Of a DNA stretch of 64,000 bases, positions 8,650-19,053 are shown piece after piece; the stretch's first letter is position 1; every line of letters starts with the position of its first letter. The notes beneath the pieces were generated by a model. That model worked only from the letters and a program-made list of their open reading frames with translations, made no database searches and was not told the origin of the DNA. A program made the position numbers and the translations under genes. This DNA comes from Rhizobium sp. (GTDB lineage: Bacteria; Pseudomonadota; Alphaproteobacteria; Rhizobiales; Rhizobiaceae). The DNA is taken from the NCBI GenBank assembly GCA_019739215.1, contig JAHHDR010000030.1, positions 1-64,000 on the forward strand, written 5' to 3'.

Positions 8650-9765
8650 TTGAAATCCAGCATCTTCGCAGCAAGCGCATTCCTCATTCTCTCCATCGGG
8701 CTGACCGGCTGTGGCACGCGCCCCGGACCGGAGGTGCTGGAGACCGTTTCTGCGGTGCCGGATGACGCAAAGCAGGTGCGGGTCTATGCCGTGACCACCC
8801 GGAACCGCATCAATCCCGACAGCAATGTGTTCGACGCCGGCAAGGCGACGGCACCGAACTATGCCGAATTGACGGTTTCGATCCCCCCGACGCACAAGCC
8901 GTCGCAGATCGAGTGGCCAAAGGGGCGGAAGGCCAATCCGGCCAAGGACTTCGCCGTGACAGGACAGGCGGTGCTTTCGGAGGCGGCGTTCCGCGAGGCC
9001 ATCCATCCAGGCAAGGCCGGTTCGAACCGGGTCGGGATTTTCGTCCACGGCTACAACTACAATTTCCAGGAATCGCTGTTCCGGCTGGCGCAGATATCGC
9101 ATGATGCCCGCCTCGACGGCACGCCGATCCTGTTTTCCTGGCCATCGCAGGCCGCGGTCGCCGGCTATGTAGCGGACAAGGAATCGGCAACCTATTCCCG
9201 CGACTATCTCGCGGCGTTGATGACGGAGGCCGTGGCTGGCCGCAGCGACAAGGACGTCATGGTGTTCGGCCATTCCATGGGTGGATGGCTCGTGGTCGAG
9301 GCATTGCGGCAGTTGAAGCTGCAGGGGCGCGACGACGTGCTCGCCAAACTCAACGTCGTGCTTGCCGCGCCCGATATCGACGAAGACGTGTTCCGCACGC
9401 AGATGGCGGTTATCGGCAAGATGAAGAATCCGATGACCATCCTCGTATCCGGCGACGACCGGGCGCTCGCCGTCTCCAGGCTGATCAGTGCCAGCAGCAA
9501 CCGCGTCGGCACGCTCAATGTCAACGATCCCAAGGTCCAGCAGGCAGCCGTCGCCAGCGGCGTGACGCTGATCGACATATCCCAGGTGGAACCCTCCGAT
9601 TCGGCTCACCACAACCGGTTCGTCGACCTCGTCGGCCTCTATCCGTCGCTGGCGGCCGGCACGGAGGACAAGGGGCTGCGCAAGGCGGGCGCGTTCGTCT
9701 TCGACGCGGCGGGCGCGACCATTTCCAGCCCGTTCCGGATCGTGTCGGGCGCACTGAACCAATAG
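8650..9765 (+). CDS. Alpha/beta-hydrolase lipoprotein (DUF900-type)
   Basis: A 371-residue predicted lipoprotein: a signal peptide of ~20 residues ends at the lipobox LTGC (Cys21). The mature part is an alpha/beta hydrolase of the DUF900 group: VGIFVHGYNYNF near residue 128 (oxyanion strand), the nucleophile elbow GHSMGG near 200, a likely catalytic Asp in SGDDRALA near 265 and His in SAHHNRF near 318. The start is TTG at 8650 with no strong ribosome site. It probably faces the periplasm. The substrate (an ester or amide) is unknown. Followed 82 bases later by the DUF6152 gene. Confidence 0.82.
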   Translation: MKSSIFAASAFLILSIGLTGCGTRPGPEVLETVSAVPDDAKQVRVYAVTTRNRINPDSNVFDAGKATAPNYAELTVSIPPTHKPSQIEWPKGRKANPAKDFAVTGQAVLSEAAFREAIHPGKAGSNRVGIFVHGYNYNFQESLFRLAQISHDARLDGTPILFSWPSQAAVAGYVADKESATYSRDYLAALMTEAVAGRSDKDVMVFGHSMGGWLVVEALRQLKLQGRDDVLAKLNVVLAAPDIDEDVFRTQMAVIGKMKNPMTILVSGDDRALAVSRLISASSNRVGTLNVNDPKVQQAAVASGVTLIDISQVEPSDSAHHNRFVDLVGLYPSLAAGTEDKGLRKAGAFVFDAAGATISSPFRIVSGALNQ

Positions 9766-9847
9766 GCCCCTGACGTCAACTTTCGGTGAGAGGGTGGAAA
9801 TCCCCGCCTCGCAAGCCCATTCTGCGGAGAACAGAAGGAGCAACATC

Positions 9848-10231
9848 ATGAACCGACGTGCCAGTACTCTCCTCTCCGCGGGGCTGGTGGCTGCCCTCGT
9901 GGCCAGCGCAGCGCTTGCCCATCACGGCTGGTCCTGGGCGGAGGGCGACCAGATCGAACTGACCGGGACCGTCCGCAAGGTCGTCATCGCCCCGCCGCAT
10001 CCGACGATCGACCTGACCGCCACCGATGGCGTCGACTGGCATATCGAACTCGGCAACCCGCGCCAGACCGAACGCTCCGGCTTCAACGCAGAGTCCGTCA
10101 AGCTTGGCGAGACAGTGACCGTGCTCGGCAACCGGTCGCAGGATCCGGACGAAAAGCGGCTGAAGGCGGTGCGGGTGACGGTGGGCGACAGAGTCTATGA
10201 CATCTATCCGGAGCGGATCAACAAGAGCTGA
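9848..10231 (+). CDS. Periplasmic DUF6152 family protein
   Basis: A 127-residue exported protein. The signal peptide is ~24 residues, cut after ALA so that the mature chain begins HHGWSW, a His-His-Gly start typical of DUF6152. The rest forms a small beta-rich domain (IELTGTVRKVVIAPPH, VTVLGNRSQDPDE) like an OB-fold. AGGAG precedes the ATG at 9848. The N-terminal histidines could bind copper or another metal, but that is inference. It lies five bases upstream of a DUF6644-like membrane protein gene, almost certainly co-transcribed. Confidence 0.75.
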   Translation: MNRRASTLLSAGLVAALVASAALAHHGWSWAEGDQIELTGTVRKVVIAPPHPTIDLTATDGVDWHIELGNPRQTERSGFNAESVKLGETVTVLGNRSQDPDEKRLKAVRVTVGDRVYDIYPERINKS

Positions 10232-10236
10232 CGCCG

Positions 10237-10716
10237 GTGGAGCCTCTGGCGTGGCTCGAATGGTTCGGAAGCCTGCCATTCGCGGCTTTTCTTCGGCGGA
10301 ACGTGACGGCCTATGTCTTCGTCAACGCCGCCCATATCCTCGGCATCAGCCTGCTCTTGGGCGCGATCCTGCCGCTCGACTTGAGACTGATGGGCATCAT
10401 CCGCGTGGGTACCCTTTCTGAACTTGTGCCGCTTCTGATGCGAGTCGCCGCCACTGGATTGGCGCTGGCGTCGCTCACGGGCCTGATGCTGTTCAGCGTC
10501 AAGCCGGCGGAATATGCCGGCAATCCCGCGTTTCTGATCAAGATGGGATTGTTGGCGCTCGGTATGATCAACGTTGCCGCGCTCCATCGGAACGTCAACT
10601 GGCCCATGGCGAAGCGCGGCGCGACGCCAAGCGTCACCTTGCGTCTTCTGGCAGGGCTGTCTTTCGCCACCTGGCTTGCCGCCCTTCTGGCCGGTCGCTG
10701 GATCGGGTTCGTTTGA
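10237..10716 (+). CDS. DUF6644-like membrane protein
   Basis: A 159-residue protein with four predicted membrane helices (residues ~25-50, 65-88, 97-117 and 130-155). It begins with GTG at 10237, five bases after the DUF6152 stop, so the two are probably translationally coupled. Similar membrane proteins are often found beside DUF6152 genes, which suggests a periplasmic/membrane pair. The helices contain His and Arg residues (NAAHILG, LRLMG), but no cofactor motif is clear. Function unknown. Confidence 0.65.
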   Translation: MEPLAWLEWFGSLPFAAFLRRNVTAYVFVNAAHILGISLLLGAILPLDLRLMGIIRVGTLSELVPLLMRVAATGLALASLTGLMLFSVKPAEYAGNPAFLIKMGLLALGMINVAALHRNVNWPMAKRGATPSVTLRLLAGLSFATWLAALLAGRWIGFV

Positions 10717-10749
10717 CGCACTCGCAGACCGTCGAACCGTCGATCGCTC

Positions 10750-12399
10750 TTACCTGTCGCTTACTTCCCATCGCGGGTTGATCCAAGGCTGCTGGTTCGA
10801 GCGCGCCAGTCTCGGCTTGCCGAGGATATGGTCGGCCGCCTTCTCGCCGGTCATGATCGAGGGACCGTTGAGATTGCCATAGGTGAGCTTTGGGAAGATC
10901 GACGAGTCGGCGACGCGCAGGCCCTCGACGCCGATGACCCGGGTGTCCGGATCGACCACCGCCATGGGGTCCTCCTTTGAACCCATCTTGCAGGTACCGC
11001 AGGGGTGATAGGCGCTCTCCAGATGCTCGCGCAGGAAGGCGTCGATCTCGGCGTCGGACTGGACTTTTTCCCCGGGCTGGATTTCCGGGCCACGGAAATC
11101 GTCGAAGGCCTTCTGGCTGAAAATCTCGCGGGTGAGCCGGACGCAATGGCGAAACTTGATCCAGTCTTCCTCGTGGCTCATGTAGTTGAACTTGATGACA
11201 GGATCGACCATCGGGTCGGGCGAGCGCAACGTCACGTTCCCACGCGACTTGGAATGGTTATAGCCGACATGGACCTGGAAGCCGTGGCTCTTGGCCGCCG
11301 CCCTGCCATCATAGGAGATTGCCACCGGCAGGAAATGGAACTGGATGTCGGGCTGGCGGACACCCGGCGCTGACCGCACGAAAGCGCAGCTTTCGAACTG
11401 GTTGGAGGTGCCCAGCCCGTATTTGCCGAACAGCCACTGGGCGCCGGCTACGCCCTGCCAGAACCAGGGCAGCCATGAATAGAGCGACACCGGCTTGGTG
11501 GAGATCTGCTGGAAATAGAATTCCATGTGATCCATGAGGTTGGCGCCGACGCCGGGACGATCGACCTTCACCTCGATGCCCATCTCCTTGAGGTGGGCCG
11601 CCGGGCCGATGCCCGAGAGCATCAGCAGCTTCGGCGAATTGAAGGACGAGGCCGAGATGATGACTTCCCTGTTCGCCTTGACGATCTCGATGCGGCCGCC
11701 GCGCTCGATCTCGACGCCGGTCGCCCGGCCGTTCTCCAGAATGATCCGGCGGGCAAAGCAGCGCACGAGCTCGACATTGTCGCGCTTCATCGCCGGACGG
11801 AGATAGGCGGAGGCGGCGGACCAGCGGCGACCGTTATGGATCGTCTGCTCCATCAGGCCGAAGCCTTCCTGCTTCTCGCCGTTATAGTCCTCGGTGGTCT
11901 CGAAACCGGCCTGGCGGCCCGCCTCGACGAAGGCGCGCACCAATGGGTTCTTGGCCGGTCCACGCTGGACATGCAGCGGCCCGTCGGTGCCACGCCAGCC
12001 GTCCTGTCCGCCCTTGGAATGTTCCTGCCGCTTGAAATAGGGTAGCACGTCGGCATAGGACCAGCCGGTCGCGCCGCTCTCGTCCCAACTGTCGAAATCC
12101 TCGGCCGAGCCACGGACATAGACCATGCCGTTGATCGAGGACGACCCGCCGATGACCTTTCCGCGCGGCGCGGTGATGCGGCGGCTATTGAGGTTCGGCT
12201 CGGGCTCGGAGAGATAGCCCCAGTTGTACATTTTCATGCTCATCGGCCAGGCCAGTGCCGCCGGCATCTGGATGAACGGCCCCCTGTCGGAGCCGCCATA
12301 TTCCAGCACGAGCACCGTGTTCCTGCCATCCTCGGAGAGGCGATAGGCGAGCGCGGAGCCTGCGGAGCCCGAACCGACGATGATGTAATCTGCCTGCAT
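10750..12399 (-). CDS. betA: Choline dehydrogenase (GMC oxidoreductase)
   Basis: A 549-residue FAD enzyme that oxidises choline to betaine aldehyde, electrons passing to the respiratory chain. The N-terminal ADP-binding fold is [18 protein letters not shown]; the GMC signatures follow ([14 protein letters not shown] near residue 85; [16 protein letters not shown] near 255). The C-terminal [11 protein letters not shown] near 465 contains the active-site His. The ATG at 12399 is chosen because AGGGGA lies just upstream and the FAD motif then starts at residue 6; 12471 is an unsupported extension. Last gene of betC-betB-betA, separated from betB by a 201-bp repeat element. Confidence 0.95.
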   Translation of the reverse strand: MQADYIIVGSGSAGSALAYRLSEDGRNTVLVLEYGGSDRGPFIQMPAALAWPMSMKMYNWGYLSEPEPNLNSRRITAPRGKVIGGSSSINGMVYVRGSAEDFDSWDESGATGWSYADVLPYFKRQEHSKGGQDGWRGTDGPLHVQRGPAKNPLVRAFVEAGRQAGFETTEDYNGEKQEGFGLMEQTIHNGRRWSAASAYLRPAMKRDNVELVRCFARRIILENGRATGVEIERGGRIEIVKANREVIISASSFNSPKLLMLSGIGPAAHLKEMGIEVKVDRPGVGANLMDHMEFYFQQISTKPVSLYSWLPWFWQGVAGAQWLFGKYGLGTSNQFESCAFVRSAPGVRQPDIQFHFLPVAISYDGRAAAKSHGFQVHVGYNHSKSRGNVTLRSPDPMVDPVIKFNYMSHEEDWIKFRHCVRLTREIFSQKAFDDFRGPEIQPGEKVQSDAEIDAFLREHLESAYHPCGTCKMGSKEDPMAVVDPDTRVIGVEGLRVADSSIFPKLTYGNLNGPSIMTGEKAADHILGKPRLARSNQQPWINPRWEVSDR

Positions 12400-12454
12400 G
12401 AAATTCCCCTGGGCTCTCTGCGGAACCTCACCTGAAACCATTGCCCGAGGGATA

Positions 12455-12655
12455 CCCCTCACCAAGTTCATCCAGCCAATCGGCTACGCCTCTTGGGGAT
12501 GAACTATCCTCTCCCACAAGGGGAGAGGTAAACTCCGCTGCACCACCTCACCAAATGGGAGGCCGCAATCGTGGCACCCCTACCTCTCCACTTGTGGGAG
12601 AGGATACGAAGGCCGGGTGAACGTCAGTGAACCCTTGGCCGAAGTTGGTGAGGGG
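12455..12655. repeat. Palindromic intergenic repeat element, copy 1
   Basis: A 201-bp element between betB and betA. Its ends are near-perfect 15-bp inverted repeats (CCCCTCACCAAGTTC and GAAGTTGGTGAGGGG). Inside are two facing copies of a hairpin word: TATCCTCTCCCACAAGG and onward at 12505-12530, and its inverse at 12581-12606 ending GTGGGAGAGGATA. A second copy lies at 35929-36126. Layout and size match the RIME-like mosaic palindromic repeats of rhizobial genomes. It carries no open frame. Confidence 0.8.
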
Positions 12656-12669
12656 GCATTCCCCCGCCC

Positions 12670-14133
12670 TCAATACGGCGCCTCGACCTTGCCCATCGCC
12701 ACATACACCGTCTTCAATTCAGAATAGTGATTGATCGCGGCCAGCGAATTCTCGCGACCGAAACCCGACTGCTTCACCCCGCCAAAGGGGATTTCCACCG
12801 GGCAGAGATTGTAGGTGTTGATCCAAACCGTGCCGGCCTCCAGCTGGTCCACGACGCGATGCGCCCGCGTCATGTCCGAGGTGAAGACGCCGCCGGAGAG
12901 GCCGAACTCGGTGGCGTTGGCCCGCTCGAGCACCTCGGCTTCATTGTCGAAATCGAGCACGCACATGACCGGCCCGAAAATCTCTTCGCGGGCAATCGTC
13001 ATGCCGTCGGTCACGTCGGCAAACACAGTCGGCTGGATGTAGCAACCATCAGCGGAGACCGCATTCGGAATCGAGCCGCCGGTCACCAGCGTCGCGCCTT
13101 CGGCCTTGCCCTTTTCGATATAGCCCAGGATCTTTTCCTGCTGGGCACGATTGATGACCGGGCCCATCTGGGTGGCGTAATCCTCGGGGTCGCCGATGGT
13201 GATCGCCTCGGTCCGGGCCTTGAGCCGCTTGAGAAATTCGCCCTTGACGCTCTTCTGGACGAAGACGCGGGTGCCGTTGGAGCAGACCTGGCCAGTCGAA
13301 TAGAAATTTCCGAGCATGGCGCCGCCGACGGCGGAGTCGATATCGGCGTCGTCGAAGACGATCAGCGGTGACTTGCCACCGAGTTCCATCGTCACATGCT
13401 TGAGGGCGCCGGCAGCGGCTTCCGCCACCTTGCGGCCTGTCGGCACCGAGCCGGTGAGCGACACCTTGTTGACATCAGGATGGTTGACCAGCAGCGGGCC
13501 GGTCGAGCGGTCGCCCTGGATAACGTTGTAGAGACCCCTGGGCAGACCGGCTTCGATCAGGATCTCGGCGATCTTCAGCGCGCCGAGCGGGGTGTTCTCT
13601 GAAGGCTTGAACACCATGGCATTGCCGCAGATCAGCGCCGGCGCACCCTTCCAGCAGGCGATCTGCTGGGGGTAGTTCCAGGCGCCGATGCCGACGCAGA
13701 CGCCGAGCGGGATGCGCTTGGTATAGGCCCAGTCGGCACCGAGCGGAATGTGCTCGCCATTGAGCGCAGCACCCGCGACACCGCCGAAGAATTCGAACGA
13801 GTCCGCGCCCGAGGTCGGGTCGGCGACGATGGTTTCCTGGATCGGCTTGCCGGTATCGAGCGTCTCGAGGTGCGAGAGTTCCTCGTTGCGCTCGCGCATG
13901 ATCTCGGCGGCGCGCTTGAGGATACGGCCGCGTGCGGTCGGGCTCATCCTGGCCCATTCGACCTGCGCCTTCTTCGCCGAGGCAACCGCCCGCTCGACGA
14001 TGGCGGGCGTGGCGGCATGCAGCCGCGCGATCACTTCCCCGGTCGCGGGATAGATGCTCTCGAACACCGCGCCTGCGGTATCCTCGACATAGTCGCCATC
14101 AATGAAATGACTGGCCTTCGGCTGTGCGCGCAT
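12670..14133 (-). CDS. betB: Betaine aldehyde dehydrogenase
   Basis: A 487-residue NAD(P)-dependent aldehyde dehydrogenase making glycine betaine, the standard length. Visible motifs: cofactor-binding [13 protein letters not shown] near residue 150, the general-base Glu in [12 protein letters not shown] near 250, and the catalytic Cys in [12 protein letters not shown] near 285; CNGTR is typical of BetB. C-terminal [13 protein letters not shown] is also as expected. It lies 156 bases downstream of betC, and betA follows across the repeat element. Soluble, cytoplasmic; with BetA and BetC it makes the osmoprotectant from choline-O-sulfate. Confidence 0.95.
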   Translation of the reverse strand: MRAQPKASHFIDGDYVEDTAGAVFESIYPATGEVIARLHAATPAIVERAVASAKKAQVEWARMSPTARGRILKRAAEIMRERNEELSHLETLDTGKPIQETIVADPTSGADSFEFFGGVAGAALNGEHIPLGADWAYTKRIPLGVCVGIGAWNYPQQIACWKGAPALICGNAMVFKPSENTPLGALKIAEILIEAGLPRGLYNVIQGDRSTGPLLVNHPDVNKVSLTGSVPTGRKVAEAAAGALKHVTMELGGKSPLIVFDDADIDSAVGGAMLGNFYSTGQVCSNGTRVFVQKSVKGEFLKRLKARTEAITIGDPEDYATQMGPVINRAQQEKILGYIEKGKAEGATLVTGGSIPNAVSADGCYIQPTVFADVTDGMTIAREEIFGPVMCVLDFDNEAEVLERANATEFGLSGGVFTSDMTRAHRVVDQLEAGTVWINTYNLCPVEIPFGGVKQSGFGRENSLAAINHYSELKTVYVAMGKVEAPY

Positions 14134-14289
14134 ACTGATCCCCTACCCCGGCCATCGCCGGAATTCACGTTGTCGAGAGCATATAGGCGACGGACTTCCG
14201 GCGCATCCTATTTGGCGGGCCAGATTCCGTTCCGTTTGCGACAGAACTCCGTCTCTCGCTCGATAGGCTTGTCACGACGCGTGATCGCG

Positions 14290-15819
14290 TCATTCCCCAC
14301 GCGGATACCGCTTGGATTCCTCGAGATTGTCGAGGTTCATGTGGTTGCGCATGTAGCGCTCCGAGGCCTTCTGCAGCGGCTGGTGGTCCCACGGATAATA
14401 GGCACCGTTGCGGAGCGCTTCATAGACGACCCAGCGCCGTGCCTGGCTTTCGCGCACCTCGGCGTCAAAGCGCGCCAGGTCCCAACGGGCCAGTGCCTTC
14501 GACTGGAATTCGCCAAGCGTCGCGGCATGGGCCGGGTCGGCTGCGAGATTGTTCATCTCGGTCGGATCGCTGTCGAGATCAAACAACTGATCAGGGTCGA
14601 GCGAGCAGTGAATGTATTTCCACCTGCCCTCGCGAATGCCGATCATCGGCGCATAGGAGCCCTCTGCGGCATATTCCATCAGGACAGGCGACGTTCGCTC
14701 GCCGCCCCTGATGACGGGCACAAGGCTTTCGCCGTCGGTCCAGGGCATGATCTCGTCCATGGAGATGCCGGCAAGGTCGGCCAGGGTCGGCGTGACATCG
14801 AGGTTGGAGACCGGCGCGAGATGCGCGCCGGGGGACACGCCGGGGCCGGCCACCATCAGCGGCACGCGGGCGGAGCCTTCGAGGAAACTCATCTTGAACC
14901 ACATGCCGCGCTCGCCGAGCATATCGCCATGGTCCGAGCAGAACAGGATGACGGTGTCGTCGAGCATGCGGGTGCGGGTTAGCGTATCCACCAGTTCGCC
15001 GACCTTCTCATCGAGATAGGAAATATTGGCGAAATAGGCCTGGCGCGAGCGGCGGACGTCTTCGCCAGAGATGGCGAACTTCTGGTAGTCGCAGGCGAGC
15101 ATCAGCCGCTTGGAATGCGGATCCTGCTGATCGAACGGGATCGGTGGCACAGTGGGTTCGAGGTGCTCGCACCCCTCGTAGAGATCCCAGAACTTCCGCC
15201 GGGCGACATAGGGGTCGTGCGGGTGGGTGAAGGACACCGTGACGCACCACGGACGGCGCTCGGCGTCGTCGTTCTCTCGAGCGAGGTGGTAGAGCTTCTG
15301 GTTGGCGAGGAAGGCGACCTCGTCGTCATACTCCATCTGGTTGGTGATCTCCGCCACGCCGGCGCCGGTCACCGAACCCATGTTGTGATACCACCAGTCG
15401 ATGCGCTCGCCCGGCTTGCGATAATCCGGCGTCCAGCCGAAATCGGCCGGGTAGATATCCGTGGTCAGCCGCTCCTCGAAGCCGTGCAACTGGTCGGGAC
15501 CGACGAAATGCATCTTGCCCGACAGAGCGGTGTAGTAGCCGGCTCGGCGCAGGTGATGCGCGTAGGTCGGGATCGACGAGACATATTCGGCAGCATTGTC
15601 ATAGACCCGCGTCCGGCTCGGCAACTGGCCCGCCATGAAGGAGGCGCGCGCCGGGGCACAAAGCGGCGAGGACGTGTAGTTGTTGACAAAGCGGGCGGAA
15701 CGCGCGGCAAGCGCCTTCAGGTGAGGCGCATGCAGAAAATCGGCAGGACCATCGGGAAAGAAAGTCCCATTCAGCTGGTCGACCATGATGATGAGAATAT
15801 TGGGCTTGTTGCGTGCCAT
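14290..15819 (-). CDS. betC: Choline-sulfatase
   Basis: A 509-residue sulfatase that releases choline from choline-O-sulfate. The N-terminal metal site is NILIIMVDQLNG; the formylglycine-forming signature LCAPARAS lies near residue 54, with Cys converted by a maturation enzyme encoded elsewhere. GKMHFVGPDQLHGFEER and FCSDHGDMLGERGMW complete the active site. The C-terminal YPWDHQPLQKASERYMRNHM is characteristic of choline-sulfatases. The start at 15819 is chosen because the fold begins at once; the frame extends to 15954 without support. First gene of betC-betB-betA. The usual betI repressor gene is absent here. Confidence 0.93.
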   Translation of the reverse strand: MARNKPNILIIMVDQLNGTFFPDGPADFLHAPHLKALAARSARFVNNYTSSPLCAPARASFMAGQLPSRTRVYDNAAEYVSSIPTYAHHLRRAGYYTALSGKMHFVGPDQLHGFEERLTTDIYPADFGWTPDYRKPGERIDWWYHNMGSVTGAGVAEITNQMEYDDEVAFLANQKLYHLARENDDAERRPWCVTVSFTHPHDPYVARRKFWDLYEGCEHLEPTVPPIPFDQQDPHSKRLMLACDYQKFAISGEDVRRSRQAYFANISYLDEKVGELVDTLTRTRMLDDTVILFCSDHGDMLGERGMWFKMSFLEGSARVPLMVAGPGVSPGAHLAPVSNLDVTPTLADLAGISMDEIMPWTDGESLVPVIRGGERTSPVLMEYAAEGSYAPMIGIREGRWKYIHCSLDPDQLFDLDSDPTEMNNLAADPAHAATLGEFQSKALARWDLARFDAEVRESQARRWVVYEALRNGAYYPWDHQPLQKASERYMRNHMNLDNLEESKRYPRGE

Positions 15820-16047
15820 TGCTGCCTGTCCGATTTGGAGTCGACGCAGTAAACCGAATTCGCACGGCCATTTCACCACTGGAAGTGGCGTTTTACGATC
15901 GCATTTGCGACACCGCGCCGTATTGACGGAGATGATAGAGAAAATTGTCCCCACATGTCACAAAACCTTCATCCCCGGAGAACGATTTATCAAAGATTTC
16001 AAGCAACTCTGCGGCCAAAGAAACAAGACTGTCGCAGTGGAGTTTGC

Positions 16048-17859
16048 ATGCCTGCCGCCGAACGGATCGCCTTTCCGCTGCTCTATGCCGGAGAAAAACT
16101 GCTGACCTTGGGCAAGGCGGTCCTGGACTCCGCTTTCCAGCCGATCGTCGAGGTCTCGACCGGCGCCGTCTTCGGCTATGAAAGCCTGATCCGCGGTCAT
16201 GAGCAGCTCGGCTTCAAGTCGCCGATCGAACTGATCGACCGGATGGCCGAAGCCGGACAGCTCGCCGCACTCGACCAGTTGATGGCGGGTCGCGCACTGG
16301 GCAAGTTCACCGCCCTGCCCGATTTCCGCAACACGACGCTGTTCCTCAACCTCGACGTCAGGCTGATCCCACAGGGCGAGGCGCTGCTCGACACGATGCT
16401 CAGGCACCTTCGCATCCACTCGATCCCGCCGTCCTCGATCTGCTTCGAACTGTCCGAGCGCTTCGACAACACGGCGATTCCGGAATTCGCGGCGCTGGTG
16501 ACCAAGATGCGACGTTCGGGCTTCAAGATAGCCATCGACGATTTCGGCGTCGGCCGCGGCGAACTCAAGCTGCTCTGCGACTTTCCCGTGGACTATCTCA
16601 AGATCGACCGTCACTTCATCGACGGCGTCGACGAGGCTCCCCGCAAGCAGCATCTGGTGCGCAACATCGTCAACATCGCCCATACGCTGGGCATCCGGGT
16701 GATCGCGGAGGGCGTGGAGACCGAGGCGGAATTCCTATCATGCCGGGAGTTCGGGGTGGACATGGTGCAGGGCTACTATATCGCCCGCCCGTCCGTGAAT
16801 GTCGACGACCAGCGCTCAAGCTTCCCGCAGTTGCGCGACCAGTCCCGAAGCCGGAACTCGACGATCTCGCTCGACGAACTGCTGATCCGCAAGCAGATCG
16901 AAAACCTGCCCTTCGTCTACGAAAACGACCCGATCGAGAATGTCTTCGAGATCTTCCGGAAGAACGCGCAGAACAACTATTTTCCGGTGCTCAACGTCAA
17001 CAACGAGCCGCGCGGGATCATCCAGGAATCCCAGCTCAAGGAATTCATCTATCACCCTTTCGGCCGCGACCTGCTCAAGAACCGGGACTACCTGCGGCCG
17101 GTCTCGCATTTCGTGAAAAACGCCCCGATCGTCAGCCTCGATTCCGACACCCAGGACCTGATAGCCGCCTTTGCCAACATGGATGGCTGCGACTGCGTGC
17201 TGCTGACGGAAAACATGCGCCATGCCGGAACGATTTCGGCAGCGTCGCTGATCCGCATCCTCAACGAGAAGCAGCTCAAGACCGCGCTGGACCAGAACCC
17301 GCTCACCGGCCTGCCGGGCAATATCGCGATCGCCAACTACCTCAAGAACAGTTGCGGCGATGCCGAGCAGGCGCGCTATCTCTGCTACTGCGATTTCGAC
17401 AACTTCAAACCGTTCAACGACCGGTACGGTTTCCATGCCGGCGACCACGCAATCACGCTCTTTGCCGCCCTGATGCGCCGTTACTTCTTTCTCGACAACG
17501 AGTTCTCCGGTCACATCGGCGGTGACGACTTCTTCGTCGGCCTGCAGGGCCTCACCGAAGAAGAGGTCCTGCACCCGCTGGGTCGACTTCTCGGGGACTT
17601 CGCCGCCGAGGTCATGACGCTCTATTCCAGCCAGGAGCGCGCCGACGGCTACATCATGGGCCATGGTCGCGATGGCGTGGAGACGAAGATACCGCTGATG
17701 CGCTGCTCGATCGGCGTGTTGGAAATCCCCGAGGGCGTCGTCATCAGCGACATCGACCGGATCAGCAGCGAGATCGCTCATGTCAAGGCGCTGGCCAAGA
17801 GAAGTCCCGCCGGGCTCAGCATGCTTCGTTTCGGCGCTGCGCTCGACGCCGCGGCCTGA
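16048..17859 (+). CDS. EAL-CBS-GGDEF c-di-GMP signalling protein
   Basis: A ~603-residue cytoplasmic protein. An EAL phosphodiesterase domain (residues ~25-260) comes first, with YESLIRG for the EAL motif, FLNLD, ELSER, IDDFGVG, YLKIDR and IAEGVE; the catalytic Asn, Glu, Asp and Lys positions are kept although EAL reads ESL. Then a CBS pair (~290-420) that may sense a nucleotide, and a C-terminal GGDEF domain (~430-600) with HIGGDDFF, so the signature is GGDDF. The metal and substrate residues of the GGDEF fold ([11 protein letters not shown]) are present. The start at 16048 has GTGGAG upstream; the frame opens at 15955. Divergent from betC. Confidence 0.88.
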   Translation: MPAAERIAFPLLYAGEKLLTLGKAVLDSAFQPIVEVSTGAVFGYESLIRGHEQLGFKSPIELIDRMAEAGQLAALDQLMAGRALGKFTALPDFRNTTLFLNLDVRLIPQGEALLDTMLRHLRIHSIPPSSICFELSERFDNTAIPEFAALVTKMRRSGFKIAIDDFGVGRGELKLLCDFPVDYLKIDRHFIDGVDEAPRKQHLVRNIVNIAHTLGIRVIAEGVETEAEFLSCREFGVDMVQGYYIARPSVNVDDQRSSFPQLRDQSRSRNSTISLDELLIRKQIENLPFVYENDPIENVFEIFRKNAQNNYFPVLNVNNEPRGIIQESQLKEFIYHPFGRDLLKNRDYLRPVSHFVKNAPIVSLDSDTQDLIAAFANMDGCDCVLLTENMRHAGTISAASLIRILNEKQLKTALDQNPLTGLPGNIAIANYLKNSCGDAEQARYLCYCDFDNFKPFNDRYGFHAGDHAITLFAALMRRYFFLDNEFSGHIGGDDFFVGLQGLTEEEVLHPLGRLLGDFAAEVMTLYSSQERADGYIMGHGRDGVETKIPLMRCSIGVLEIPEGVVISDIDRISSEIAHVKALAKRSPAGLSMLRFGAALDAAA

Positions 17860-17963
17860 GGAGACCGTCCGGCGCGGCAACCCAACCGACGGAGCGACAG
17901 GCGCGGGCTTTTCATCGGCGCCGATCCGGCCTATCTCCATCCTGCACTGACAGGAGGAAGCGG

Positions 17964-18962
17964 ATGTCCCTGCCCACCGAAATGCGTTTCATCGACCTGC
18001 CGCAGACCGGGGCGCCGGAGGTCATGCGACTGGCGCGCGGACCCCTGCCCGACCTCCGGCCCGGCGAGATCCTGATCCGCGTCGAAGCCGCCGGCGTCAA
18101 CCGCCCCGATGTCGCCCAGCGGTCCGGAGGCTATCCGCCGCCGCCCGGCGCCAGTCCCATTCTCGGCCTCGAGGTCGCGGGCGAGGTCGTGGCCATCGGC
18201 ACGGGCGCGGAAGGCTTTGCGATCGGCGACAAGGTTTGTGCGCTGGCCAATGGCGGGGGCTATGCCGACTATTGCGCCGTGCCCGCCACCCAGGCGCTGC
18301 CATGGCCGCGGGGCTACGACGCGATCCGTGCCGCCGCACTGCCGGAAACCTATTTCACTGTCTGGGCCAATCTCTTCATGATGGCCGGATTGCAGGGCGG
18401 CGAAACCGTTCTGGTCCATGGCGGATCGAGCGGCATCGGCACGACGGCCATCCAGCTGGCCAGGGCGACTGGTGCCAACGTGTTCACCACTGTCGGAAAC
18501 GAGGCGAAGGCCAAGGCCTGCGTGAAACTCGGTGCGACGCGCGCCATCAACTACAGGACCGAGGATTTCGCCGCCGTCATCAAGGCCGAGACCAGGGGCG
18601 GCGTCGACGTCATCCTCGACATGATCGCAGCTTCCTATTTCGAGAAGAATCTCGCCTCGCTGGCGAAGGACGGCCGGCTCTCCATCATCTCGCTGCTCGG
18701 CGGCGCCGTCGTCGAAAACGCCAACCTTGCGCCGATCATGGTCAAGCGGCTTCATGTCATGGGGTCTACCATGCGCCCACGCACGGCAAAGGAGAAGCAA
18801 GAGATCCGCGACCAGTTGCGCGACCGAGTGTGGCCCCTGCTGGAATCAGGAGATATCGCACCCGTCATTCATTCGGTGTTCGATCTGGACAAGGTGGTCG
18901 AGGCGCACCAACTGATGGAAACAAGCGATCATATCGGCAAGATCATGCTGACGGTGGCTTGA
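17964..18962 (+). CDS. NAD(P)H quinone oxidoreductase, zinc-less MDR (PIG3-like)
   Basis: A 332-residue medium-chain reductase without the zinc ligands of alcohol dehydrogenases. The N-terminal GroES-like domain contains [17 protein letters not shown]; the NADPH-binding motif is [19 protein letters not shown] near residue 150. The sequence resembles the PIG3/TP53I3 type of quinone oxidoreductase, which reduces ortho-quinones using NADPH. AGGAGG with ideal spacing precedes the ATG. It is followed 91 bases later by a HAD hydrolase gene on the same strand. Confidence 0.9.
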   Translation: MSLPTEMRFIDLPQTGAPEVMRLARGPLPDLRPGEILIRVEAAGVNRPDVAQRSGGYPPPPGASPILGLEVAGEVVAIGTGAEGFAIGDKVCALANGGGYADYCAVPATQALPWPRGYDAIRAAALPETYFTVWANLFMMAGLQGGETVLVHGGSSGIGTTAIQLARATGANVFTTVGNEAKAKACVKLGATRAINYRTEDFAAVIKAETRGGVDVILDMIAASYFEKNLASLAKDGRLSIISLLGGAVVENANLAPIMVKRLHVMGSTMRPRTAKEKQEIRDQLRDRVWPLLESGDIAPVIHSVFDLDKVVEAHQLMETSDHIGKIMLTVA

Positions 18963-19053
18963 AAACCGATGCCCCTGACGATGGGTCGCCGCATTGCGAT
19001 CGGGTGGCCAATCGTGTACGCAGCCGAATACATTTCCGAGAGAACCTGTTCCG

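Noticed and set aside
8485-9849. A 454-residue minus-strand frame over the lipoprotein hydrolase
   Set aside because: Shadow of the plus-strand gene, which has a lipobox and GHSMGG; the minus frame shows no motif.
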